The position numbers and the translations under genes are program-made. From positions 1 through 64,000 of the forward strand of contig JADGEQ010000023.1 of the NCBI GenBank assembly GCA_016744295.1: a DNA stretch of 64,000 nt, in the 5' to 3' direction. Source of the DNA: Desulfobacteraceae bacterium. Lineage in GTDB: Bacteria; Desulfobacterota; Desulfobacteria; Desulfobacterales; Desulfobacteraceae. How positions within the stretch are numbered: position 1 is the first letter of the stretch; each line of letters starts with the position of its first letter. The notes under the pieces were generated by a model. It was not told where the DNA came from, searched no databases, and saw only the letters and a list, made by a program, of their open reading frames with translations. Below are positions 42,584-51,279 of the stretch, one piece after another.

Positions 42584-45500
42584 ATGGCCAAACGACTCAC
42601 AAAAGAAAAAATATATATCACGCTTCCTGAAGAAACCATTAAAAAAATCGAATCCATGGCGGCAACATGGAGCTATGATACCAAGGCATTTGTAAGGAGC
42701 CGCCTCAACCAGTACAAGGCCCCTAGTCCTTTTGTTTCCGGCGTAAAAGAGCTGTTCCACCTGATCTTTTTCATGCGCAGAGAAAAAAAGCAGATGAATA
42801 TACTCAATAATCCGGAAATTCTCACCGACTGGAAAAAACGGTTTTTGTATTCCGGGGAAACCAATCCCGGTGCATCCTGGAACCGGATCATTGAAAAAGA
42901 ACTGACAAAGCCCGAGTATCATTATCTGATTGCCGTTCTTGACCGGGAACTCACTGATTTGCACGTCCCCATGGAATTGGTGGAAATCTTTGATAAAATT
43001 TACCGGGCCCATATTCGAAAAGAACATCTTGAGGACCCGGATGTGCCCAAGGCACCCATCATGCTCGTGGAAGGGACCTCTGGCAGCGGAAAGTCCGCCA
43101 CGGTAAGGGAAGCCCTTGAAACAGTGGTTTTTCGAAATGAGGTCATCCCGGCGGTGGACTGGAAAATGAAAAAAGAGGAAATTTTGGCAAAACACAGCCT
43201 GTTTGCCACCCTTGAGGATGTGGATCCTGATTTTGCCATGAAAATTGCCAGGAAGAAAAAACTGGCCTTTTACAGACAATTGGCCAATATTCCCGTTCTC
43301 CGGCGGATTTTCAAAAAACGGATCATGAGCAGTCTCACCCATTTTGAAGAACGGGGGATTGAGGTGGACGCCTCCATCGTCACCCCCAATGATTACCAGA
43401 CCGCCCTGTCCGGGGAACCGGGCAATTATTTTAAACGGGCCATGGGCCATCCCAAGGTTACTTCCATCCGCCATATTGAGGAAGCCCATTCTGCCTTTGG
43501 GAAATCGGAAAGCAGCCCCGGGGGAGGGGGTGCGGAAAAACAGCAGCGCACCCTCATCGACACCAGCAATATTGTTCTGGACGAGATCATTGATGGAAGA
43601 AGGGATTGTTTTCTCATCGCCACCACCGACCAGACCCATCGGTTTGATTCGGCCATTTACCGCCGTTTTGTTGAAAAGGGCTGTATTATTGACATGTCCA
43701 AGTTCTGGATGAACCAGGAGAATCTTAAGATCATTATTCTTCTGGAGATCAAGCGCCACCAGATTCCCACCCAATATCATCCCGAATCCAAGCGGCTGGA
43801 TGAGGCAGCCGAAAAGATCTATGCCATTTTCAAGGAACGCAGCCTTAAGATCAGCCCGGCCTATGTGAGAAAACTCATTGAATCCATCATCAATATCCGG
43901 GGGGATTTTATCCTTGAATTTTTGGACAACAGCATTCTTGTGCGAAGTGCCTTCCAGCTGGTGGCCAAGAATGTCTATGGAGAACTCTATACCAAGGTGG
44001 TGGACCGCATGGACCGGAAGGTCAACTGGGAGGAGTATGTGGGGGATATCAAGGATAAATTTTCCGAGATGGCCAACAATTGCTTTAATTATGGGGTCAG
44101 CGAGGAAAAGGGCGTGGTGCTGACGGGCCCACCGGGCAGCGGAAAAACCTTTTTGGTCAGAACCTGGCTGTCTTCCAACCTGAAGGTTCATGACATTGCC
44201 ACAAGCCCCTCTGCCCTGCAGGATTCCGCAAGCCCGGTCCACGGGGCCGTGGCCAACCTGGAGAAAGTCTATGATATTGCAAAAATGGTTGCCCCCACCG
44301 TTATTTTTTTTGACGAGGGAGATGCCCTGGCCCCCAAAAGAAGCGGCACCGGGGGGCAACCTTCCGATGCCCTGACCAATAAATTTTTAAATATCATTGA
44401 CGGTGAAATCCCTTTAAACAAGGTGTTCACCGTGCTTACTACCAATAGACTGGATATACTAGATCCTGCCCTGATCCGGTCAAAGCGGCTGAAAACCCTT
44501 GAAGTCTCCGGCCATATGCGGCAAAAGGATATTTTTGACATCATTAAAAAACAATTTGACAACATCCCCCACAAACGGGAATTTGAAGTAGAAAAAATCA
44601 TTGAAACCGCCCAGGGCATCTGCAATACCCCTGCAGATTTCACCTCCTTTACGGAAAAAGCCATTGCCCTTTGCAGCACGGAATATAAAGTATTATTGAA
44701 ACTTCGGGATTTGAAAACATCAACCGAACAGGAAAAGAACGAATTCATCAAACTGAATTTTAAAACCATTCTGGGGATTCTGGATGCGGTCAAAGCACCT
44801 CCTCTGTTAAAAGCCAACATAAAAAACGATTTAAAAAACTTTGTAAAGCATTATGGTCAGATCATGGAATCTGTGGGCCACATCATTTCCGAGGAAAAGT
44901 ACCCCATTGTGGCGGCCCATTTGGAATCCGCCCGGAGGGAAATTTCCAGAAGCCCGGTGCGCAAGGGATCCATCCAGCTCAATGAGTTTCTTGAAACAGA
45001 ATTGAGCAAGGAGCCCCAGGTGGGATTCATCATTGGTGTGGGTGCCAATGACGTGACCGGGATGCTGTTGCCCATTGCCACCAGTCTCACCGGAAGGGTT
45101 GACGGATCTTCCATTGTTGTCACCGGGGCTGTATCCACCTCGGCCCCCAATGCAGCCCAGCTGGACATGGCCGTAAAAATGACCAAGCAATCGGCCCAGG
45201 AAGCGTTGACCATGGTCAAGAACTATATCCAGGAGTTGTCTCCTGATATCAGCATTCCCTGGCTGTTCGGGGATTTGTTGCAATACTACACCATCCACCA
45301 CCAGCTCTTGTCTGCCTCCTATAATGTGGGGGGTCCCTCGGCCGGGTTTGCCCTGGCCTTAAATACCATGTCGGCACTCTTGAGAATCCCTTTGTGCATC
45401 GACTTTGGTATCACCGGCGCCCCCTGGACTAAGGGGGTGAGAAAAGACGAGGTAGGCGGGTCCGTTATCATCGGCGGTCACCGGAAAAAGACGGAAAAGG

Positions 45501-45898
45501 TGTTGCTATACCTGAGGCGTATGTATATGCCCCTGCAGAACTATAAGGATTTGGAACCGGAATTTTTAATCGGGTATTGGCAGCGGCAAAAGGACATCAT
45601 TGCCGTTACCCATTTTGCAGATCTCATGCCCGAGGTTTTGTTTCTGGATGATGCCCACAATATTCTGAGGGAGGAACTCATTGAAAAACGGATCACTTAC
45701 AAGACCGAAAAATATTATGCCACCCACACAACCCCCTCCCTGAAAGAGGAGATCATCCAGACTAAAAAACGGATGAGAGTCCGGGCGGAACAGGAGATAT
45801 TACGCAGGGTAAATGCCATTCACCTGTATCTTTTGGACCCTGCCCGGAAAAAATATATTTCCCACGACCATATTTTTCAAACCTATATGAAAGATTAA
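42584..45898 (+). CDS. Large protein with two AAA+ ATPase modules and a C-terminal Lon-like (S16) protease domain
   Basis: A 1104-residue cytoplasmic protein. The N-terminus (about 5-45, KIYITLPEETIKKIESMA) looks like a ribbon-helix-helix-type segment. AAA+ module 1 has Walker A GTSGSGKS (about 167-174), a Walker-B-like HIEEA and sensor region FLIATTDQTHRFDSAIYRRF. Module 2 has GPPGSGKT (about 516-523), Walker B VIFFDEGDALA and VLTTNRLDILDPALIRSKRL. The C-terminal part has GVGANDVTGMLLPIA, SIVVTGAVSTSAP and GGPSAGFALALNTM, where Ser919 matches the Lon nucleophile. The dyad lysine is probably K968 or K969 in GGHRKKTEK, but its spacing differs slightly from Lon. It is longer than LonA or LonB and has two ATPase modules. 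GGAGG precedes the ATG. It pairs with the SPFH gene. Confidence 0.85.
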   Translation: MAKRLTKEKIYITLPEETIKKIESMAATWSYDTKAFVRSRLNQYKAPSPFVSGVKELFHLIFFMRREKKQMNILNNPEILTDWKKRFLYSGETNPGASWNRIIEKELTKPEYHYLIAVLDRELTDLHVPMELVEIFDKIYRAHIRKEHLEDPDVPKAPIMLVEGTSGSGKSATVREALETVVFRNEVIPAVDWKMKKEEILAKHSLFATLEDVDPDFAMKIARKKKLAFYRQLANIPVLRRIFKKRIMSSLTHFEERGIEVDASIVTPNDYQTALSGEPGNYFKRAMGHPKVTSIRHIEEAHSAFGKSESSPGGGGAEKQQRTLIDTSNIVLDEIIDGRRDCFLIATTDQTHRFDSAIYRRFVEKGCIIDMSKFWMNQENLKIIILLEIKRHQIPTQYHPESKRLDEAAEKIYAIFKERSLKISPAYVRKLIESIINIRGDFILEFLDNSILVRSAFQLVAKNVYGELYTKVVDRMDRKVNWEEYVGDIKDKFSEMANNCFNYGVSEEKGVVLTGPPGSGKTFLVRTWLSSNLKVHDIATSPSALQDSASPVHGAVANLEKVYDIAKMVAPTVIFFDEGDALAPKRSGTGGQPSDALTNKFLNIIDGEIPLNKVFTVLTTNRLDILDPALIRSKRLKTLEVSGHMRQKDIFDIIKKQFDNIPHKREFEVEKIIETAQGICNTPADFTSFTEKAIALCSTEYKVLLKLRDLKTSTEQEKNEFIKLNFKTILGILDAVKAPPLLKANIKNDLKNFVKHYGQIMESVGHIISEEKYPIVAAHLESARREISRSPVRKGSIQLNEFLETELSKEPQVGFIIGVGANDVTGMLLPIATSLTGRVDGSSIVVTGAVSTSAPNAAQLDMAVKMTKQSAQEALTMVKNYIQELSPDISIPWLFGDLLQYYTIHHQLLSASYNVGGPSAGFALALNTMSALLRIPLCIDFGITGAPWTKGVRKDEVGGSVIIGGHRKKTEKVLLYLRRMYMPLQNYKDLEPEFLIGYWQRQKDIIAVTHFADLMPEVLFLDDAHNILREELIEKRITYKTEKYYATHTTPSLKEEIIQTKKRMRVRAEQEILRRVNAIHLYLLDPARKKYISHDHIFQTYMKD

Positions 45899-45925
45899 AT
45901 CCCAGGGCCATTTTATCTTAAGTTC

Positions 45926-45971
45926 AATGCCCCCTTGTATTTTTTTTATGGAAAAAATATAAGGGGGCATT
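45926..45971 (+). promoter_or_regulatory. 20-bp stem inverted repeat between the Lon-like gene and the ureohydrolase gene
   Basis: The left arm (AATGCCCCCTTGTATTTTTT) and right arm (AAAAAATATAAGGGGGCATT) pair over about 20 positions with one G-U pair. The ribosome site of the next gene (GGAGG at 45981) follows 10 bases later. There is no T-run outside the stem, though the stem itself holds one. It may be a bidirectional terminator or a leader structure; I cannot decide. Confidence 0.6.
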
Positions 45972-45990
45972 TGCATATATGGAGGATAAT

Positions 45991-46920
45991 ATGAAGCAAG
46001 CATTATGGCAGGATCCAAAGATTTGGGCAGGATTGAATAATCCGGATCTGGAAACCAGTGATAGCGACATCCTTATTTTCGGCATTCCCTATGACGGGGG
46101 TGTCAGTTTTCGGGCGGGAGCCTGGGAGGCCCCCGATGCATTGAGAAATATCACCTATACCATCTCACCGACCACAGAAGATTTTGAATCCTTTGCAGGT
46201 CTGAAATTAAAGGATATGGGAAACGTTGAAGGAGATTCCAGGGAAAACATTTTTGCCAAAGCCGAGTCCCTGACAAAAGATTTAGTCAAAAACGACACAT
46301 TTTTCATCATGATCGGCGGAGACCATTCGGTAACCATACCCGTCCAAAGGGGGGTAGATGCCGCATTGAATGAACCCTTTGGGATCATTCACATTGATGC
46401 CCACTTTGATTTATGCCATGATCAGGATGGAGATACGCTTTCCCATGGATCCACAGAACGCCGGGCCCTTGAACTCAAGAACCTTCAATCTATCCAGGAT
46501 ATATTTTTCCTTGGTATTCGCTCCATTGAGTCTGATGAGGTTAATTTTTATAATGAAAATCCTGTGCAGGTGGCCTCGGCCAAGGAGATATCCAGGCGTG
46601 GTGTTGAAGACACCTTGAAACGTGTTAAAAAACAGCTGGCCCACTTGAACAAGATCTATCTGACCATTGACATCGATTGTTTAGATCCTGCCTATGCAGC
46701 CGGGACAGGAACACCCCAATTTGGCGGCCTGACCTCCAGGGAGTTGTTGGATTTGCTTGAAGGAATCTTTGATCTTCCCATCATTGGGATGGATATTGTG
46801 GAGGTGGCACCCAAGCTGGACGCCTCTTTGACATCTGTCTTTGCCGCCCGCAAACTGGTCACCGAAGTTTGCGGATTTATCAGTAAAAAGCAGGCAAAAA
46901 AGAGAGGTAACGCCGTTTAA
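45991..46920 (+). CDS. Ureohydrolase (agmatinase/arginase family)
   Basis: Manganese-dependent hydrolase that releases urea from a guanidino compound, 309 residues. Metal-binding motifs are complete: GGDHSVT, DAHFDLCHD and TIDIDCLDPAYAAGTGTPQ. Agmatinase (SpeB) is the commonest function for bacterial proteins of this length, but guanidinobutyrase, formimidoylglutamase-like and guanidine-hydrolase members share the motifs. The ATG at 45991 has GGAGG 5 bases upstream, so it is preferred over one at 45979. No arginine decarboxylase gene is adjacent. Confidence 0.85.
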   Translation: MKQALWQDPKIWAGLNNPDLETSDSDILIFGIPYDGGVSFRAGAWEAPDALRNITYTISPTTEDFESFAGLKLKDMGNVEGDSRENIFAKAESLTKDLVKNDTFFIMIGGDHSVTIPVQRGVDAALNEPFGIIHIDAHFDLCHDQDGDTLSHGSTERRALELKNLQSIQDIFFLGIRSIESDEVNFYNENPVQVASAKEISRRGVEDTLKRVKKQLAHLNKIYLTIDIDCLDPAYAAGTGTPQFGGLTSRELLDLLEGIFDLPIIGMDIVEVAPKLDASLTSVFAARKLVTEVCGFISKKQAKKRGNAV

Positions 46921-46937
46921 TAAATTGGGAAACATAT

Positions 46938-46961
46938 AAAAAAAAAGGATCCGAACCGGAT
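46938..46961 (-). terminator. Terminator of the VOC gene in the convergent gap
   Basis: Read on the minus strand, ATCCG-GTT-CGGAT forms a short stem followed by CC and nine T residues. It lies just beyond the VOC gene stop (46974). The stem is only 5 bp, so confidence is moderate. Confidence 0.5.
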
Positions 46962-46973
46962 GCATTGGCCTTG

Positions 46974-47414
46974 TTATGGGGTTTTTTTGAATCTTAATTC
47001 ACCCTTTTCTGTAAATTCGAACATGGGTCCCCAGGCTACTTCCCAGTAATAGCCATCAAGATCGGCAAAGTATCCACTGAAGCCGCCCCAGAATGTTTCT
47101 TGTGGCTCTTTTACGATACGGGCACCAGCCGACTCTGCACATCTTATTATGGCAGTAACTTCTTCCTTGCTGCCTGCGTTGTGGGCAAGGGTGACGCCAC
47201 TAAATCCACTGGGAATAATCGGAACCCCCGGAGAAATATCTTCTGCCAGTTTCTCCAGGGGATAGAGAGCAAGCCAGGTTCCCGGAAGCTCAATAAAGGT
47301 GATCTCATCAGAGGAAGTGTTTGGCGGTGTGCCAAGTACAGTTTCATAAAATTTTGTAGCCTTGGGTAAATCAGCTACCCCAAGCGTTAGGATTGTGGTT
47401 CTTGAAATTTTCAT
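46974..47414 (-). CDS. VOC-superfamily (glyoxalase/bleomycin-resistance-like) protein
   Basis: A 146-residue protein of the vicinal-oxygen-chelate fold: ILTLGVADLPKATKFYETVLGTP opens the first beta-alpha-beta module, and GFSGYFADLDGYYWEVAWGP closes the second with the usual Asp-Pro/Asp-Gly-Tyr and metal-ligand Glu pattern. Members are isomerases, dioxygenases or drug-binding proteins; nothing fixes the substrate. The start at 47414 has GGAGAGA upstream on the minus strand. An ATG 33 codons earlier is open but has no support. Confidence 0.85.
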   Translation of the reverse strand: MKISRTTILTLGVADLPKATKFYETVLGTPPNTSSDEITFIELPGTWLALYPLEKLAEDISPGVPIIPSGFSGVTLAHNAGSKEEVTAIIRCAESAGARIVKEPQETFWGGFSGYFADLDGYYWEVAWGPMFEFTEKGELRFKKTP

Positions 47415-47524
47415 TATCTCTCTCCATGAATATGAGGTGAACAAGTAATTGTGTGATTTAAAGAATTTTTTACATAAAAAGGCAAGTTTATTCAAGGATT
47501 TCTCATTTCTCATTTCTCATTTTA

Positions 47525-47851
47525 TTACACATCAAAGTTTTGGATTGTTTTAATCTCGTAAACACAATAGGCCGGTGTTTCATAGGGGTGAACTTCCATT
47601 AGCTTCCTCAAAACCGAAGTTATGTATATATCCTGAATAACCATTTCAACTTTGAATTCGCGTACCTGTTCTATCCTGTTTTTATCTCCGATAAAAGGAC
47701 TGCTGCCATTTAGCGGTCTGAATTGCCCCATGCCTTCGGCTTCCCATGAGCAGGAATCATAATTGCCTATTTTCCCGGCACCTTTTTCAAAAAGAGCTGT
47801 TTTCACTTGCTCAAGGTGTGATTCAGGCACATAAAAGCATAATTGATACAT
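47525..47851 (-). CDS. NIF3/YqfO-insert-like (CutA/PII-fold) small protein
   Basis: A 108-residue protein beginning MYQLCFYVPESHLEQVKTALFEKGAGKIGNYD and ending in VHPYETPAYCVYEI, the pattern of the PII/CutA-like domain found inserted in bacterial NIF3 proteins such as YqfO and also alone. Stand-alone members have no firmly known function. AAAGGAGG precedes the ATG. It lies between a VOC protein gene and a diguanylate cyclase gene on the same strand. Confidence 0.8.
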   Translation of the reverse strand: MYQLCFYVPESHLEQVKTALFEKGAGKIGNYDSCSWEAEGMGQFRPLNGSSPFIGDKNRIEQVREFKVEMVIQDIYITSVLRKLMEVHPYETPAYCVYEIKTIQNFDV

Positions 47852-47926
47852 ATACCCTCCTTTACAATTAGTGTCAGGTTTACGCTATCTCCATATGCCA
47901 GGATAAAATCCGTGGGGGCAAATTGT

Positions 47927-50311
47927 TTATGGAGAAACCTCTACCCTGTTGCGGCCGTTCTGTTTTGCAGAGAACAATGCCTGGTCGGCCTGTTTGAGCA
48001 TTTCTCCAATATCTTTGATACCCGTATCCCATTGGGTAACCCCAAGGCTTGCAGTAATTGAGATTTTTTCTTTGTCCTGGAGAATGTAACTTGTCTCAAT
48101 GGCCTGCCTGAACCGTTGCGCCGTGACAAGGGCCCCAATGGAGTCTGTGTCTGGAAGAAGTATGGCAAACTCCTCCCCTCCGATCCGGGCGAAAATATCC
48201 ACCTCCCTGATGCATTTTTCACCGGTTTGGGCAAAATGTTTTAAGACCAGATCTCCCATATCATGGCCGTGGGTATCGTTGACTTGCTTAAAATAGTCGA
48301 TATCCAGCATGATAAGGGACAGTCCGCCTTTGGAATAGCGTCTCTGCCGCCCCAGTTCAATTGCAGCCAGGCGCATGAATTGCCTGCGGTTGCAGAGTCC
48401 TGTCAAATAGTCTGTGGTGGCAATCTTTTGGAGTTCATCCCGGTATTGCCGCTTTACCGTGATATCATCCATCATCCATATCACACCCTTTGACAGGTCC
48501 GGGGGGGTGGAGGGGTCTATGGCCTTTCCCGAAAGGGTACACCAGACAGGGGAGCCATCCTTTTTTTTGAGCTGGTATTCAACCTGGCTCTGCTCTCCAT
48601 GAACCAACCGGTTGAAATATCTTTTTCCAAAGTCCTCAAAGCATTCCCGGGAAAGATGAAGCTCTTGCATACTCAGGCCCACCATGGACTCGGGGGTCTC
48701 ATATCCCAGAATGTCTGCCAGCCGTTGGTTTCCCTTGTGAAGAATCCGACTTCCTTTGAGAAACATGATTCCCACCCGGCCGTTTTCAATTATGGCGGTC
48801 AGTTCGTCGAGGGTCTTTTTCAACTGCCTTTCCATCCGCTTTCTTGCGGTGATGTCCCTGAATTCGGTCACCCTTACCATGCGGCCCTTGTAGGGGACTG
48901 CCTTGCCCTGGATTTCCATCGAATAGACAGACCCGTTCTTTCTGGCGCCTTCCACATCATAGGGAGCCTCATCACCTTGGGCAATCTTTGACTTTACGAC
49001 CTTTTGCCAGGAGGGGGCGATGAGTTTAAATCCGTCCATGCCGATAATTTCTGTGGGGGTATATCCTGTCATGGTTGAAATTGCCTGGTTCGCATCAATT
49101 ATTTTCCCCTGGTCATGGATGGCAATGCCACTGAAGGAGGCTTGGTGGAGGCCCCGGAATCGGGCTTCACTGTCCCTGAGTTCGTGTTCAACACGCTTTC
49201 GTTTTTCAATGTCTGTTTTCAATTGTTTGTTCATGGCGGCAAGCTCGGTGGCCTGATGCTCCATCAGCCCGAGCATCCGGTTTGTTTCCCTGCCCAGCAA
49301 ACCAAACTCATCCTTCTGGGGAAGAAGGATGCGGGCGGAAAGATCTCCTGACTTTGAGACTTCCAGGGCATGGTCGGTCAATGCAGTGATGGGAGACGTA
49401 ATGATTTTTTTAAAGAATACTATTAACAACAACCCCATGAACAGCCCGAGAATGGTGAACATAAACATCGAGTAGGCGAAGATGGTCCGTCCTTTTCCCC
49501 GGATGGGCCTTTCAAGTTCTGCCCGTATTAGAAATTTATTTTTGCCCAGGGTGTTCGGGAAAAGGGAATATACCATCAGTTGACTACCCTGGTTCTTCTC
49601 GATGATGGAGACGGTTGCAGGCCCAAGTTGCTTTGAGATTTTTATTTCTTGATGGGTTAGCCGGTCCGTTATCTCTAAAATTTCAAACATAACCTGGGTT
49701 TGTTCCCTGAGCTGTGCCAGGAAAGCATTGGTAAGGAGGCGTCCAAAAACCATGGTTCCCCGGACCGGTCCCTGGTTTTTGCTGGTGATGACCGGGCGGG
49801 AGCTCATCAGCATCAAACCTTTATCACTCGTGTGAAGCCCTGAAATCTTAAGTTTGGTCAGTTTTTCTTTTTTCCGGGGGGAATGATCAAGGCTATCGGT
49901 TCCAAACAGCAGATATCCGGGCATCCCTGTCAACACCTCTTTTTTCCCTGTATCAAGATTCCACTCTTCACAGAATATTGTTTTATTTTGGATATCGCTT
50001 ACACAGGCAAGATTCAAACCATTTTTTTCCATGGTATCCCTATTCAGTCTTGTTTCTATAAAGTGGCTGGATGGCGATTTTATAAAATTGTAGAGATCAT
50101 CCCAGGCTGCCCAATCATGGCACAGGGTGTCAATTTGATGGATTTCTTTTTGGATGGTCCGGATACATCGCTGGATATTTTTTTCAGCTTCACTGATCTC
50201 AATGGCTTTAAATCCCGGCAGAATGACATAATGATGAATCCCGAAGTTTGAAATGGCAAACAGGACAAAAAACAGAAACAAAATTATAAGCGCCTTGGTT
50301 TTTAAGGGCAT
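47927..50311 (-). CDS. Diguanylate cyclase with CHASE4, HAMP and two PAS domains
   Basis: Membrane signalling protein of 794 residues predicted to make cyclic di-GMP. Order: membrane helix (ALIILFLFFVLFAISNFGI), an external CHASE4-type domain (about 40-270, with CHDWAAWDDLYNFI), a second helix (FAYSMFMFTILGLFMGLLLIVFF), HAMP, a coiled coil, PAS (about 380-500), PAS (about 505-620) and GGDEF. The active site is GGEEF and the inhibitory site is REVD. AAAGGA precedes the ATG. The upstream gap is shared with the divergent tetR-type gene. Confidence 0.93.
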   Translation of the reverse strand: MPLKTKALIILFLFFVLFAISNFGIHHYVILPGFKAIEISEAEKNIQRCIRTIQKEIHQIDTLCHDWAAWDDLYNFIKSPSSHFIETRLNRDTMEKNGLNLACVSDIQNKTIFCEEWNLDTGKKEVLTGMPGYLLFGTDSLDHSPRKKEKLTKLKISGLHTSDKGLMLMSSRPVITSKNQGPVRGTMVFGRLLTNAFLAQLREQTQVMFEILEITDRLTHQEIKISKQLGPATVSIIEKNQGSQLMVYSLFPNTLGKNKFLIRAELERPIRGKGRTIFAYSMFMFTILGLFMGLLLIVFFKKIITSPITALTDHALEVSKSGDLSARILLPQKDEFGLLGRETNRMLGLMEHQATELAAMNKQLKTDIEKRKRVEHELRDSEARFRGLHQASFSGIAIHDQGKIIDANQAISTMTGYTPTEIIGMDGFKLIAPSWQKVVKSKIAQGDEAPYDVEGARKNGSVYSMEIQGKAVPYKGRMVRVTEFRDITARKRMERQLKKTLDELTAIIENGRVGIMFLKGSRILHKGNQRLADILGYETPESMVGLSMQELHLSRECFEDFGKRYFNRLVHGEQSQVEYQLKKKDGSPVWCTLSGKAIDPSTPPDLSKGVIWMMDDITVKRQYRDELQKIATTDYLTGLCNRRQFMRLAAIELGRQRRYSKGGLSLIMLDIDYFKQVNDTHGHDMGDLVLKHFAQTGEKCIREVDIFARIGGEEFAILLPDTDSIGALVTAQRFRQAIETSYILQDKEKISITASLGVTQWDTGIKDIGEMLKQADQALFSAKQNGRNRVEVSP

Positions 50312-50422
50312 TCTCTTCTTTCCTTTGATCGGTGAACATATATTATACGATGTTGTTGATATTACAATATGGTTTGGTTTTATTCAACCCTTCTGAAGTT
50401 GGCCCTGTTCCAGCAAACAGCC

Positions 50423-50457
50423 TTAGCCATTAGCAGTGGCCGTTAGCTAATGGCTAA
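50423..50457. repeat. Exact 12-bp inverted repeat in the tetR/cyclase divergent region
   Basis: TTAGCCATTAGC (50423-50434) and GCTAATGGCTAA (50446-50457) are perfect inverted repeats with an 11-base spacer, followed by a partial third copy (TAGCTAA). It may be an operator or a small palindromic element. The whole gap 50312-50619 holds this repeat plus the tetR promoter and operator-like palindromes, and no further gene. Confidence 0.55.
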
Positions 50458-50484
50458 TAGCTAAACGCACAGGTAGAAAAAGGC

Positions 50485-50546
50485 TTGACACAAAAGACCA
50501 AAAGCATGTATATGACTCCAAAGTCATTTTTTTGACCATGGGGTCA
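50485..50546 (+). promoter_or_regulatory. Promoter and operator-like palindromes of the efflux operon
   Basis: TTGACA (50485-50490) is followed after 16-18 bases by TGTATA/TATATG (50507-50514). Overlapping the -10 and start region are two inverted repeats: ATGACT-N4-AGTCAT (50512-50527) and TGACC-N4-GGTCA (50533-50546). The layout is what an autorepressed TetR-type gene would have. Binding by the downstream TetR protein is inference. Confidence 0.6.
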
Positions 50547-50619
50547 ATTCGATTTTAGGGGTTGCGCTGGAATTTTTCCAGGACAACCCTTCATTGTTTT
50601 TAAAAAGGGTATTCATCAT

Positions 50620-51279
50620 ATGGCGGGTGTCAGCAGGAAAAAAGAATTGGTTGATAATTTGGTGAAAGCTGAAATTGTGGAGACTGTTTTAGCCCTTATT
50701 AAAGAGGAACAATCAATTACCATGGATGAAATTGCACGACGCTGCAGCGTGGCCAAGGGTACCTTGTACAATTATTTCAAGGACAAAAAAGCCCTGATGC
50801 AGTATGTCCATCACACGGTTCTTTTCCCCATCAAAGATTCCAACAAGGCCATATTTGAAAAGCCCGGAGACCCCACTCTCCGGCTGCATGAATTTATTGA
50901 TTCAGCATTTTGCCTTCCCGAGGATGTTTCCCTGTATTTTCGGTTTGTTCAGCAAAAAAGAACCGTGGCCAATCAAATTGATGAACGGTTTGAGGTTGTC
51001 ATGCGTCCGCTGATCAGATTTTGCCGCCAGGGCATCCAAGAGGGCTTTTTCATAGATGTAGACCCCTTTGTTTTGGCAGAAATGATTTACGGCACTGTTA
51101 TCGGATCACTGATATCCATGCAAATCAGAGGGGATGGAACACTTGACAAGAAAAAGATAGACAAGAAAAAAATGGATAAAAAACAGATGGACAAGAAACA
51201 GATGGACATAGAAAAAATCAAACAAGATATCATACGTCTTGTCGACAGAATTACACTACCTAGCAGGAGAAAAAAATGA
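50620..51279 (+). CDS. TetR-family repressor of the RND efflux operon, with repetitive Lys-rich tail
   Basis: DNA-binding regulator of 219 residues. The N-terminal helix-turn-helix reads SITMDEIARRCSVAKGTLYNYFKDKKALM, typical of TetR, and the rest is a helical ligand-binding domain. Near the C-terminus a repeated MDKKQ/IDKKK unit occurs four times (about residues 176-198), an unusual basic insertion encoded by near-repeat DNA. The gene overlaps the membrane-fusion gene by 4 bases (ATGA), so it is the first gene of the operon and probably represses its own promoter. Confidence 0.9.
   Translation: MAGVSRKKELVDNLVKAEIVETVLALIKEEQSITMDEIARRCSVAKGTLYNYFKDKKALMQYVHHTVLFPIKDSNKAIFEKPGDPTLRLHEFIDSAFCLPEDVSLYFRFVQQKRTVANQIDERFEVVMRPLIRFCRQGIQEGFFIDVDPFVLAEMIYGTVIGSLISMQIRGDGTLDKKKIDKKKMDKKQMDKKQMDIEKIKQDIIRLVDRITLPSRRKK

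Noticed and set aside
42242..44359. 705-residue minus-strand frame opposite the Lon-like gene
   Set aside because: It lies wholly antisense to recognisable AAA+ motifs and has no ribosome site or family pattern.
42584..45898. Ordinary LonA/LonB or an FtsH
   Set aside because: It has two AAA+ modules, no membrane helix, no HEXXH zinc motif, and is longer than either Lon type.
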